From SB11 sp943370295 (GTDB taxonomy: Bacteria; Bacteroidota; Bacteroidia; UBA8524), in contig CALRQL020000001.1 in NCBI GenBank assembly GCA_943370295.1, positions 485,627 through 549,626 on the forward strand: a stretch of DNA of 64,000 nucleotides, given 5' to 3'. Each line of letters begins with the position of its first letter. Positions within the stretch are counted from its first letter, which is position 1. Below are positions 1 to 8,102 of the stretch, piece by piece. The notes under the pieces are model-generated. The model saw nothing but the letters and a program-made list of their open reading frames with translations, searched no databases and had not been told where the DNA came from. The translations under genes and the position numbers were made by a program.

Positions 1-411
1 GTAAGCAGTGTGTGAAATAATCCTGCCTATCGCTTCGGCCTTGGTTTTAGTGCCAAACTCTTTGGTGGTTATTGTTTCCTGCCATTGGTTATCAGTTTGT
101 TGGCGGATGATGTCTCCCAAACTGTTATAAGCATACTCTACTAAATCCAATAATTCTTGCAGGTTTACCCACTCACCGGTGTCGTGTTGGGCAATTACTG
201 TTTTTGCAGATACTTTTAACTCTGTAGCACCAAACACGTTTTTAGCAAAAAGTAATTCAACATCAGTAATGTGGCGTATTAAGAAGCCGGCTGAATTTTT
301 GGTGCCCATTAGTTTCTTTTTAAGGTCACCCTCGGTAATGCTGCTTAATTGGTTGGTAAACCTTGTGCGCGCTTCTTTCCAAGTTTCAAAATATAGTTCA
401 GTAGTTGTCAT
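1..411 (-). CDS. DinB-like protein, C-terminus cut by window edge
   Basis: This open frame begins with ATG at 411 and runs off the left edge, giving 137 residues. It reads MTTTELYFETWKEART and later RHITDVELLF and GRIISHTAY. These match the DinB/YfiT four-helix metal-binding fold, in which histidines at the ends of helices bind a metal; His in RHITD and His in IISHT are the visible candidates, and the third ligand would lie off the edge. Family members include damage-inducible proteins and thiol-dependent transferases, so the substrate is unknown. A -7-like box TACTTTTG lies upstream on the minus strand at 449-456. The family assignment is fairly secure, the function is not. Confidence 0.7.
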   Translation of the reverse strand, partial: MTTTELYFETWKEARTRFTNQLSSITEGDLKKKLMGTKNSAGFLIRHITDVELLFAKNVFGATELKVSAKTVIAQHDTGEWVNLQELLDLVEYAYNSLGDIIRQQTDNQWQETITTKEFGTKTKAEAIGRIISHTAY

Positions 412-474
412 ACACTGGTTTTATAAGGTGCTTCATAAATTAGCACTTCAAAAGTAGCACGATGGGCAATCAAT

Positions 475-1119
475 TTATATGACCATGCTCACCAAATAGC
501 AAACAGCTGCTAATCTGCAAATTCTTTTATTAAAATGAGATTTACCCAAGGTGCCAGTAATTTCATCAATCAATAGTTTTGGGGTAAAGTTTTTAGTGCG
601 AACAACACGCTTGATACTGTTTCCTAAAGCAAACCCTACAGATTGTTTATCCCGTTCTGATGAAACATCGTTAACAGTATTTACAAATGCTGTAACCAGA
701 TTGCCAAAAGCAAAGATTTCTTCATCGGTCATGTAATTGCTGCAACTATCCGTTAGGCGTAAATTATTTGTTTTTACCATGCTTTCAAACAATGTTAAAA
801 ATGCGCCACTGCCGGTGTCAGTTAGCCAGCCACAACTGTCAAGAGCTTTTTCATAGGGTGCAAATGCTTTATAAATGGTATCGCCGTATGCTTTCGTCAA
901 TTGTTTTTCAAACAAAGCAAAAGCTGCATCATTTAATACAGTAAGTGTTAATGATTCTTCAGGGGTGTTTATTGTGTCTTCCTCAATCAGCGGTAACTCT
1001 GTTAATGAATCCGATAAAGCAGCCAAAAAGCTGTCTTTGTGCAGGGTTTTCACTTCCGAATTATTTTTGCAAGACGCTACTAACAGCAGCAAAAACGATA
1101 CAATTACCCATGCCTTCAT
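475..1119 (-). CDS. Predicted lipoprotein of unknown function
   Basis: This 214-residue protein starts with a short hydrophobic signal ending in the lipobox LVASC (Cys17), so it should be lipidated and held in the cell envelope. The mature part is mostly helical and acidic, and I recognise no domain. Its ATG overlaps the stop codon of the upstream bestrophin-like gene by one base (TAATG), which indicates translational coupling and one transcript. The partner channel suggests an envelope role, but that is inference from position only. Confidence 0.7.
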   Translation of the reverse strand: MKAWVIVSFLLLLVASCKNNSEVKTLHKDSFLAALSDSLTELPLIEEDTINTPEESLTLTVLNDAAFALFEKQLTKAYGDTIYKAFAPYEKALDSCGWLTDTGSGAFLTLFESMVKTNNLRLTDSCSNYMTDEEIFAFGNLVTAFVNTVNDVSSERDKQSVGFALGNSIKRVVRTKNFTPKLLIDEITGTLGKSHFNKRICRLAAVCYLVSMVI

Positions 1120-2138
1120 TACATCAAAATATCATGTACAGGTTCAATTTTTGGAGGTAAATCAGTCTCCCCAAGCATTTCTCGTAAGTCAATTTCGATA
1201 GTTCTGCTAATAGCAGATATAGGTACGTCGTTGGCCGTGCCCTCAAAAGGATTTTCAGTTACTTCTCCAATTTTTTCCATTGTGTTAAATACCCAGCACA
1301 CCAATGCGCTAAAAGGAATAGTAAGCCAAATGTAGTTTTCACCTATTTTCTCAAACTCTTTCAGCATGCCAAAAGGTACAAGAATGATAAATAAACGAAC
1401 AAAATATAAATTGAGAGTGGCAAACTGGCGTGGATAAGGGAAGTTTTTAATACGCTCACATTTACCTTGTTGCTCAAAAAAGTCTTTCAGCATATTTTGC
1501 ATTTCAACATGGCGCAAATCATCAAGCAACCCGGCAGTATTTAATTTGCCCAATACCTCAGACTGAAGCGTGATTAGTTGAGCAGCGGGGTTCTGCTTAC
1601 TTATAATCAGCTTTATTTCTTCAGGAGGCAATAGTTTTGCCAGCTCGTCCTCCAACTTATTCTCAAGTTCGGGAATGCTATAAAGATTGCGGTATTCAGC
1701 ATTATAATTCACACTCAGGTTTTCCCACTTTCTGGGTTGTCTTAACTGAAACCTAAGTGCTGTAATCCATGCAATGTGTCTGTATATCAGCCATTGTTGT
1801 ATTTGTTTAAGTTCCTCCACACTCACAGGCGTTTTTGCATGGTTGTTTGAAACAAAATCTTTGGCCATAATACCCCAAGTGCGACTTCCGTTTACAATAG
1901 ACCCCCATATTTGGCGGGCTTCCCAAGTGCGGCTATATGTAGCATTGTTTTTAAAACCTATGATAAAAGCTACCGCTGTACCAATAAGGGCTATGGGCAG
2001 CCAAGGTATATTAAGCCATTGTATGTTAAATACATCATACAATACGGCTGGTAATGTTGATAGTATAGTAATGACTATAATATCCCTGCGGGTCCAAAAT
2101 AAAATTTCTTTGATGCTGTAATGGCGGCCTGCGTGCAT
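1119..2138 (-). CDS. Bestrophin family (UPF0187) anion channel
   Basis: This 339-residue membrane protein carries the bestrophin-like N-terminal block, including FWTRRDIIV, a hydrophobic pair of segments, then FKNNATYSRTWEARQIWG and NGSRTW. Bacterial bestrophins form pentameric chloride/anion channels in the inner membrane. A further hydrophobic stretch (LYFVRLFIILVPFGML) follows near residue 240, as the fold expects. I choose the ATG at 2138: the frame stays open to a TTG at 2159, but a TATATTTG -7 element (2157-2164, minus) overlaps that TTG, so it would probably not be transcribed. It is the first gene of a pair with the lipoprotein. Confidence 0.85.
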   Translation of the reverse strand: MHAGRHYSIKEILFWTRRDIIVITILSTLPAVLYDVFNIQWLNIPWLPIALIGTAVAFIIGFKNNATYSRTWEARQIWGSIVNGSRTWGIMAKDFVSNNHAKTPVSVEELKQIQQWLIYRHIAWITALRFQLRQPRKWENLSVNYNAEYRNLYSIPELENKLEDELAKLLPPEEIKLIISKQNPAAQLITLQSEVLGKLNTAGLLDDLRHVEMQNMLKDFFEQQGKCERIKNFPYPRQFATLNLYFVRLFIILVPFGMLKEFEKIGENYIWLTIPFSALVCWVFNTMEKIGEVTENPFEGTANDVPISAISRTIEIDLREMLGETDLPPKIEPVHDILM

Positions 2139-2234
2139 AAAAAGGGTTGTTTTCTCCAAATATATTTAAAACCTGCGTAAATTTTTTTGAACCCGTGATA
2201 GCACTTGCGGGTATAATCTACAAAACCGTAACAA

Positions 2235-3407
2235 ATGAAAACGATACTAAAAACAATTCTTTTATTGGTGATGCTTCATAGCACAGTTATTGCGCAAACT
2301 CCTGAAACCATTCACAGTTATGCAAAAGTTCGCAAATCAATCGATTGGTACAAAGAGCAACAAAAACTGTGGAAGGGTGAGGTTGATAAAAGCCAAACCA
2401 ATGCAAATGCGTGGCTTAACTACTTTAGAGTTTGTAGGGTGCTGGTACGACTTGATACTACAGACAAACGCACTAATGAAGAAAAGGGCAGCTATTTACA
2501 CGGTATTGTAAATGATATGGAAAAGGCAGTACCCAATAGCTTTGAGTATAATTTAGTGCGTTGGATATCAGTAGGCTTGGGTGATATGAGTAAAGTTAAC
2601 TACTTGCAAAAAGCCGCGGAGCTACAACCTGATAACCCTATGTTATGTTCTGATATGATAAATTGGGGCGAGATAAGCCGTGATATTGCAAAGCGGGATA
2701 GATATGCCAAACTTTGGTTTACATCAGGTGAAACATCGGCAGGTATGCTTAATTATAATTACAATGTAATGGTCGGTTTAAAAGAAAATGCAATTTTAAT
2801 AACTACCGGAGATAATGATACTTACCCGATATGGATTTTGCAGGCAGAGAAAGGTTTTAGAAAAGATATTGCAGTAATTAATACCAGCCTGATAATGATT
2901 AAAGAATACAGGGATAAGTTATTTAAAGAGTTGGGAGTTGCGCCGCTAACATACGATCCTTCTGCGTCGGGCGAATTGGGAGCAAAATTCAGAAATGAAT
3001 TATTGGAAATACTGACAGCTAACAAAACAAACCGCCCCGTGTATTTGGCATTAACTGCCAGCAATGAGTGTGAAGGTAAAATGCTGGAAGCAAATGCCCC
3101 TAACCTTTATCTTACAGGACTTGCGTATGAGTATAGTACAACAGCCATAGATAATATGGCGTTATTAAAGAAAAACTTTGAGCAAAATTATGCCCTTGAT
3201 TATCTTGACAAATATTTTGTAGCAGATGTTTCAATTGACTTTGTGAAGCATGTAAACACCAATTATGTGGTGCCCATGGTGAAACTTTACGACCATTATA
3301 TGCTTGCAGGGCAAATACAATTAGCTGAAGGGATGAAGCAAAAGGTGCTGAAAATTGTAGCCGGAACTGAGGAGGAAACAGAGGTTAAAAAATATTTTAA
3401 AAAATAA
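2235..3407 (+). CDS. Secreted protein with DUF2723-C-terminus-like domain, sigma-operon leader gene
   Basis: The 390-residue product has a cleavable signal peptide (about residues 1-20, ending VIAQ). Residues 40-150 look helical and TPR-like (AELQPDNPMLCSDM). The segment TTGDNDTYPIWILQAEKGFR followed by DIAVINTSLI resembles the soluble C-terminal part of Bacteroidetes DUF2723 membrane proteins (the usual form is GDNDTYPLWY..VVNLSLL), but here there are no multi-pass membrane helices. The ECF sigma factor begins 4 bases after its stop, so the two are probably co-transcribed. The product may be the envelope sensor or an output of that sigma factor. That role is inference. Confidence 0.6.
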   Translation: MKTILKTILLLVMLHSTVIAQTPETIHSYAKVRKSIDWYKEQQKLWKGEVDKSQTNANAWLNYFRVCRVLVRLDTTDKRTNEEKGSYLHGIVNDMEKAVPNSFEYNLVRWISVGLGDMSKVNYLQKAAELQPDNPMLCSDMINWGEISRDIAKRDRYAKLWFTSGETSAGMLNYNYNVMVGLKENAILITTGDNDTYPIWILQAEKGFRKDIAVINTSLIMIKEYRDKLFKELGVAPLTYDPSASGELGAKFRNELLEILTANKTNRPVYLALTASNECEGKMLEANAPNLYLTGLAYEYSTTAIDNMALLKKNFEQNYALDYLDKYFVADVSIDFVKHVNTNYVVPMVKLYDHYMLAGQIQLAEGMKQKVLKIVAGTEEETEVKKYFKK

Positions 3408-3410
3408 GCC

Positions 3411-3992
3411 TTGGGTTTATTTAATAAAACATACAACAATTTTACCGATGAGGAACTGATGGGCCTTGTCGGTAAAGGCGTTAAAGCGGCTTTTAATGAG
3501 TTATACAGCAGGTATGATAAAAAGCTGCACTATTTTATGCTTAAAATATTACAGTATGATGCCGAAAAAGCCAGCGATTTTTTACACGATATTTTTGTAC
3601 AGATAATTGAAAAACCCGAACGGTTTGATGCCACCAAAAAGTTTAGCACTTGGGTGTTTACATTGGCAAAAAATATGTGTTTAAACGAATTGCGGAATAG
3701 TGCCAACAGAGCTCGTTTGACAACAGATGCAGGTAAACAACAGGAAACAATGTATAACCCTGCCTACGTTGCAAAAATGGATGCTTCGCTTTTTGCAACA
3801 GAATTAAATAAAATATATACCGAGCTTAGCGAGAAAGAACAATTGATAATTACGTTACGGTTTCAACAAGAGTTATCAATAAAAGAAATAGCTGAAATAA
3901 TGGATTGCCCCGAGGGAACTGTTAAATCAGGCATTTATTACCTCCTAAAGCGAATAGCTAAAAAAATACCTCACTTTAACCCTAATAGTTAA
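3411..3992 (+). CDS. ECF-type RNA polymerase sigma factor
   Basis: This 193-residue protein has the two conserved sigma-70 regions of extracytoplasmic-function factors. Region 2 is at about residues 15-95 (AFNELYSRYDKKL ... FSTWVFTLAKNMCLNELR). Region 4 is at about residues 135-190 (LSEKEQLIITLRFQQELSIK ... GTVKSGIYYLLKRI, a helix-turn-helix). It should redirect RNA polymerase to a small envelope-related regulon. The start appears to be TTG at 3411, because the first ATG (3459) would remove conserved residues of the first helix. It is followed 4 bases later by a one-TM protein that is a likely anti-sigma factor. Confidence 0.9.
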   Translation: MGLFNKTYNNFTDEELMGLVGKGVKAAFNELYSRYDKKLHYFMLKILQYDAEKASDFLHDIFVQIIEKPERFDATKKFSTWVFTLAKNMCLNELRNSANRARLTTDAGKQQETMYNPAYVAKMDASLFATELNKIYTELSEKEQLIITLRFQQELSIKEIAEIMDCPEGTVKSGIYYLLKRIAKKIPHFNPNS

Positions 3993-3996
3993 AATT

Positions 3997-4635
3997 ATGG
4001 AAAATATTCCCGCACATATATATGATTGGATAGAGCATATTCCTTATGAAGGCCTTACTGCTGAACAAAAACAGAACGTGTTACAGTATTTGGATGAGGT
4101 TGAATATACACAGTTGCATTTGGCGGCGGTTGATGCGAAACAGTTTTTTGCGACCCAGCCTGAAGCAAATACTAACGATATTTTTGCAGCCCTAACGGAT
4201 AGGTTTGATGAAAAATACGGAAAAAAGAATACGCCGATGCTTTTACCGTTGCGCCTTTGGCAAGCTGCTGCGGCAGTTTTATTGTTAGCTGTAGGTTATA
4301 TGGGATTTTTATTGGTTAATAGCCCAGCCACAAACAATGGTACACAAACGGTGTTGCAACGTGATACCGTGTATATCGAAAATCAACTGCCGGCAAAGGA
4401 GGTAAAAGTGTACGATACGATATTTATTAAACAACCTTCTTTTGGGAGGGAAAGTAAATCAAGCAACACATTGGCAGATAGCTTTGCTACTACTGATTTT
4501 GGAACTTACACGGGCACTTTTGATGGGTTGGGTACATTATCCATTACCGATAAAGATGCCCCGCAAAACGCTATTAAAAACCAAAGTATCGAGGGGGATA
4601 CCTTTATCAGAGAGTTTGGTTTTGTTACGTTGTAG
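3997..4635 (+). CDS. Putative anti-sigma factor, single membrane segment
   Basis: The 212-residue protein has a soluble acidic N-terminal part (about residues 1-80), one membrane segment near residues 86-106 (AAAAVLLLAVGYMGFLLV) and a C-terminal part expected outside the inner membrane. This topology, together with its position 4 bases after an ECF sigma gene, is typical of anti-sigma factors. I see no zinc-binding HxxxCxxC motif, so it is not a ZAS-type anti-sigma, and the role rests on topology and operon position. Confidence 0.65.
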   Translation: MENIPAHIYDWIEHIPYEGLTAEQKQNVLQYLDEVEYTQLHLAAVDAKQFFATQPEANTNDIFAALTDRFDEKYGKKNTPMLLPLRLWQAAAAVLLLAVGYMGFLLVNSPATNNGTQTVLQRDTVYIENQLPAKEVKVYDTIFIKQPSFGRESKSSNTLADSFATTDFGTYTGTFDGLGTLSITDKDAPQNAIKNQSIEGDTFIREFGFVTL

Positions 4636-4676
4636 ATAACCCATTTGTTTTTTCGATAAACGTTTTGATTGGTATC

Positions 4677-4706
4677 TTGTTTTTTATCAATCAATTAGTA
4701 TCTTTA
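4677..4706 (+). promoter_or_regulatory. Bacteroidetes-type promoter candidate for the T9SS gene
   Basis: TTG at 4677-4679 is followed after 19 bases by TATCTTTA at 4699-4706, one mismatch from the TAnnTTTG -7 consensus. It lies 25 bases before the ATG at 4731. It suggests the T9SS gene is transcribed separately from the sigma operon. Confidence 0.45.
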
Positions 4707-4730
4707 TTGTACTAACCAAATTGCGTTTTT

Positions 4731-6488
4731 ATGAAAAAACTTCTACTCATTGCAGCAGTGCTACTGTATGTAAGCACTAACGCCCAATTTTTCCAACGTA
4801 ACTACGGTATTCCTAACGACCATGATCAGCTTACACACGGGTTTAATACCAATGTGCTGGGGTTTGGCCATTTTATGGTGGGAAATTCGTTGACAAGCTC
4901 GGGAACGATGCCGCTAACAGCAGTAAGAACCGATGTAAACGGGGCACCCTTTTTTGCACCCAATTTTGCAAACAATTATTTAATTGACGACGGCAGTTTT
5001 AACCTGCTGGCAGGCAGGGCACGTTCTTTCGAAATTCCCGGGGCAACAGGCTTTGGTATTGTTGTCGAAGTGAGCGGTAACACCAACGGATTAGCCTATC
5101 TTAATTTAGATCCTATGGGTAATCCAACTTTTATTGCATTACACGCCCCAACTACTGCGGGTCAAACGGCTTTATTAGCGCATGTGGTAGTTAATGATTT
5201 AACCAATACGGATGCTATTGCTGTTGGTACCATCATTGATAACAGCTTTACTCCCGCTCAAGAATACCCATTCGCTTATAGTTTTGATATTGCGACCGGT
5301 GCCATTAATTGGTCAACCTATTACGACCATGCAACTGGGTTTACCCCTGCCATTAATGTTCGGGCACACGATTGTGCATTGTTGCCGGCTTCGGGATGGC
5401 TGGGTGTAGTTGGGAAATCAACAGCGCCAGGATTTACTATTGGCGATGATGGCTTTTATATGTTGCTTGATATAACCACAGGCGGATGGTTGGGGCCAAG
5501 CTTGATATATGATTGGGGATTTAACGAAGACTTAAAAGCAATTCACTTTTCAACAGCTACGGGCTTATTTGCTACCTGTGGTAATTTCGATTTTTTTGGT
5601 CAAAGGGATGTGCTGACAATGCTAATTATTCCACCACCTGCTCCACCTGTTTGGGGTACAGTGATGCAATACAATAATACATTGGGTAATCCTACAAATG
5701 TTGAACCTTCGGATATATACACACGCACAAGTGTATTGCCCCCCGGCAATGCTGAGTTTTACGTAGCTGGTACTGCCACTGATGGTAATATGCTCAGAAC
5801 GGATGCCATGGTTTATAAGTTAGATGTTAACTTAAACCCTGTAGGGCAATTTACCTACGGAAACCAGCTTCCCGGTACCGGAGTGGATTTGGATGGCTAC
5901 GATGGAACAGGTAGCGATGGTTTGAGCACCTTTGCAAATTTGACCCCCACTGCCATGTCTGCAAATATGGACTTTCATCATGTTAAGTCGTATTTTAGTG
6001 GTCAATCAGGCTGTAATGAAGATTTACAGTTACCCATACTTCAGTTGATACCTCCTCCGTTTTTTATTCCTGTTCCGACTAACCCCATACCAAATGTTAT
6101 TGCAGTTGGCGGAAGCTTAAATGTAACACCAACACCATTCCCAACAGTAGTGCCAATGTGTTTTAGCACAAGTATTCCGGGGGGAAGCAATGCTAAGGTG
6201 GCTCCTTTGGAAGAAAAAGCCGACCGTGAGGCCAAAATGAGTCCAAACCCTGTACCACAAGGTGCATCGGCATTGTTGTTAGAAGTGAACACCGAAGTGC
6301 CTGTGGATGTTGAGGTGGCCATTTATGATATGTTGGGCAAGCAATACTACAGCGGTATGCAACACCTTAGCAGTGGCGACAACCGTTTGCCAATTAATAT
6401 TTCAGGTATTAACATGGCGCAAGGGACTTATATAGTTAAAATAACAGGGATTGATTTTAATAAAAATCTGACTTTGTTGGTTAAATAA
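4731..6488 (+). CDS. Secreted protein with T9SS C-terminal sorting domain
   Basis: The 585-residue product has a signal peptide (residues 1-18, ending STNAQ). The middle (about 20-480) is a Gly/Asn/Thr-rich beta-type region with repeated AVGT/GFG-like turns and no domain I recognise, possibly a degenerate beta-propeller. The last ~85 residues form a type A T9SS sorting domain: MSPNPVPQG, then VAIYDMLGKQ, then INMAQGTYIVKI, ending LTLLVK. The protein is therefore expected to cross the outer membrane through the Por/T9SS machinery and be attached or released. It follows the ECF sigma/anti-sigma pair and may be one of its targets, which is inference. Confidence 0.8.
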   Translation: MKKLLLIAAVLLYVSTNAQFFQRNYGIPNDHDQLTHGFNTNVLGFGHFMVGNSLTSSGTMPLTAVRTDVNGAPFFAPNFANNYLIDDGSFNLLAGRARSFEIPGATGFGIVVEVSGNTNGLAYLNLDPMGNPTFIALHAPTTAGQTALLAHVVVNDLTNTDAIAVGTIIDNSFTPAQEYPFAYSFDIATGAINWSTYYDHATGFTPAINVRAHDCALLPASGWLGVVGKSTAPGFTIGDDGFYMLLDITTGGWLGPSLIYDWGFNEDLKAIHFSTATGLFATCGNFDFFGQRDVLTMLIIPPPAPPVWGTVMQYNNTLGNPTNVEPSDIYTRTSVLPPGNAEFYVAGTATDGNMLRTDAMVYKLDVNLNPVGQFTYGNQLPGTGVDLDGYDGTGSDGLSTFANLTPTAMSANMDFHHVKSYFSGQSGCNEDLQLPILQLIPPPFFIPVPTNPIPNVIAVGGSLNVTPTPFPTVVPMCFSTSIPGGSNAKVAPLEEKADREAKMSPNPVPQGASALLLEVNTEVPVDVEVAIYDMLGKQYYSGMQHLSSGDNRLPINISGINMAQGTYIVKITGIDFNKNLTLLVK

Positions 6489-6507
6489 CCGATTTTTATT
6501 TGTTTAT

Positions 6508-6542
6508 AAAGCGGACATTGTTGTAAGGCAATGTCCGCTTTT
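6508..6542 (+). terminator. Intrinsic terminator after the T9SS gene
   Basis: A 12-bp perfect stem (AAGCGGACATTG paired with CAATGTCCGCTT, loop of 8) begins about 20 bases after the stop codon and ends in a short T run. Confidence 0.85.
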
Positions 6543-6574
6543 ATATGTTTGAAAATGAGTCAAATAAAAATTTT

Positions 6575-6661
6575 CGTCATTGCGGGAAAACCGTCTTCGG
6601 CTTATGAAGCAATCCGTTTGTATAGTTCGGAGGGATTGCTTCGGGAGACCTCGCAATGATG
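6575..6661. repeat. Palindromic dispersed repeat (CGTCATTGCG...CGCAATGATG)
   Basis: The outer arms CGTCATTGCGGG (6575-6586) and CCTCGCAATGATG (6650-6662) are near inverted repeats. The inner arms GAAGCAATCC (6606-6615) and GGATTGCTTC (6633-6642) form a second nested inverted repeat. This nested layout is a common intergenic REP/MITE-like element in Bacteroidetes genomes. It is non-coding and carries no transposase. Confidence 0.75.
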
Positions 6662-6672
6662 ATAAATTTTTG

Positions 6673-7002
6673 TTATTTTTTCACTAATTCGTCATTTAGT
6701 AATTGCAATATAACACCCGTTCCCACGGTATTTTCATTTAATTGTAATTCAAACGAAGTGCCTGCTCCAAGTTTATTAGCGAATAAATCAGTGTCGGATA
6801 ATTTAACGGTTGCCTCCACTGTGTCGCCCGGGAATATCCATTCTTGATGTTCAAAAACCTGCTCACAAATGCCTTGTTTGTCAATGTAATCAAATGTAAT
6901 CCTGCATCTGAATCCTGAGGATAACGGAGTTTTTAATCCACCTTTATCGGCAGTTAAATAATTTATTGAAGCGATAAAATCGGGGGAATTTTCTGTGGAC
7001 AT
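6673..7002 (-). CDS. Stand-alone EF-Tu domain III-like protein
   Basis: The 109-residue protein aligns by eye with the C-terminal beta-barrel (domain III) of elongation factor Tu: DFIASINYLTADKGGLKTPL corresponds to EF-Tu FEAEVYVLSKEEGGRHTP, FPGDTVEATVKL to MPGDN..M.V.L, and NTVGTGVI to RTVGAGVV. There is no GTPase domain. In EF-Tu this domain contacts tRNA and EF-Ts, and the role of a free copy is unknown. The start is ATG at 7002 (MSTENSP); an in-frame TTG lies two codons upstream. It is a single gene between a repeat and tRNA-Leu. Fold assignment is good; function is unknown. Confidence 0.7.
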   Translation of the reverse strand: MSTENSPDFIASINYLTADKGGLKTPLSSGFRCRITFDYIDKQGICEQVFEHQEWIFPGDTVEATVKLSDTDLFANKLGAGTSFELQLNENTVGTGVILQLLNDELVKK

Positions 7003-7019
7003 AAACAAAGTAAGAAGAG

Positions 7020-7101
7020 TGCGGTCAGGGGGATTTGAACCCCCACACCCGAAGGCACCACCCCCTCAAGATGGCGTGTCTACCAATTTCACCATGACCG
7101 C
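7020..7101 (-). tRNA. tRNA-Leu (anticodon GAG)
   Basis: Read on the minus strand, the acceptor arms GCGGTCA and TGACCGC pair, the T-loop is GTTCAAATC, the anticodon stem CCATC/GGTGG encloses loop TTGAGGG (anticodon GAG, reading CUC/CUU), and a long variable arm is present as expected for class II tRNA-Leu. The discriminator base is A at 7020. The CCA end is not encoded. Confidence 0.95.
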
Positions 7102-7151
7102 AGTGAGTGTGCGAAGTTACTAATTTTTTAAACCCTCGTCAACGGGCATTT

Positions 7152-7182
7152 TTTGGTGGAGTTAACAATTTGTTTATATTTG
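7152..7182 (+). promoter_or_regulatory. Consensus Bacteroidetes promoter for the FkbM gene
   Basis: TTTG at 7152-7155, exactly 19 bases of spacer, then TATATTTG at 7175-7182 (TAnnTTTG). This is a perfect match to the phylum's housekeeping promoter, 43 bases before the ATG at 7225. Confidence 0.8.
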
Positions 7183-7224
7183 ATAATAAGCTAACTAACC
7201 TACAGACCAAACTTTTACAATTAA

Positions 7225-7974
7225 ATGAGGCTGATAAACCTGATTAAAACACACAGCAACTGGCACCGTTATTACTACTACAAGTACTTTGGCAAAAGCC
7301 ACGAATCCATCACTTTTAAATGCCGCAACGGCATGCAGATTAATGTACCCCGACGGATGGTACAAACCTACAAAGAGAGTTTTTTAGACGAGGTTTATTT
7401 TAAGGGGTTTCCCAAAAATTACCTCAGTTCAAAACCTGTAATTATTGATATTGGGGCTAATGTGGGCTATTTTTCGTTGTTTTCGTTGGTGAAATATCCC
7501 GATGCAAAGGTGGTATCGTTTGAGCCTATGCCCATGAATTTTAAATTGCTGCAAAAGTATTGCAGTGAAAATACCGCGTTAGATTTCACTCCCGTCAATA
7601 AAGCCGTAAGTGGCTCAGTTGGACACATTACCCTGCAGTACGATGCAAATGATACTTTTACCACCAGTGCAAGTATTTTTGATTCTGCATGCGGGGGCAG
7701 CGATACATTGAAGGTTGAAACCACCACGTTGGCGGATATTTTAGATACACACGGATTGGATAAAGTAGATTTGCTTAAACTGGATTGTGAAGGCTCAGAA
7801 TACAGTATTTTGTATAATGCCGAGGATAAAGTATGGGATCGTATTGGTGCATTAACTATTGAAACCCACGTTGGTAATGACGCGTACGAAAACCGCGACC
7901 ATTTGGTGTCTCATTTACAACTAAAGGGATATACCACTAAAATAGAGGGGGATATTGTGTGGGCATACCGATAG
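7225..7974 (+). CDS. FkbM family methyltransferase
   Basis: The 249-residue protein has the class I SAM-binding signature IIDIGANVGYFSLF near residues 73-86, an acidic ribose-binding loop VVSFEPMPMNF near 95-105, and the FkbM-type LLKLDCEGSEYSIL near 185-198. Family members O-methylate sugars or other small molecules; the substrate here is not evident. It has its own consensus promoter and a terminator, so it is monocistronic. Confidence 0.85.
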   Translation: MRLINLIKTHSNWHRYYYYKYFGKSHESITFKCRNGMQINVPRRMVQTYKESFLDEVYFKGFPKNYLSSKPVIIDIGANVGYFSLFSLVKYPDAKVVSFEPMPMNFKLLQKYCSENTALDFTPVNKAVSGSVGHITLQYDANDTFTTSASIFDSACGGSDTLKVETTTLADILDTHGLDKVDLLKLDCEGSEYSILYNAEDKVWDRIGALTIETHVGNDAYENRDHLVSHLQLKGYTTKIEGDIVWAYR

Positions 7975-8002
7975 CTAAATAATTTTGCTCAGTTAATATC
8001 GT

Positions 8003-8042
8003 GCCGGATATGATAATGTTATGTTATTGTATCCGGCTTTGT
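8003..8042 (+). terminator. Intrinsic terminator after the FkbM gene
   Basis: GCCGGATA at 8003-8010 pairs with TATCCGGC at 8030-8037, with further partial pairing inside, followed by a T-rich tail. Confidence 0.75.
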
Positions 8043-8102
8043 TTTGTTGGGTAAAATGCCCCTAAATGGCGAAGTTTGAAGTAAAAAATACTTAATGTAA
8101 CA

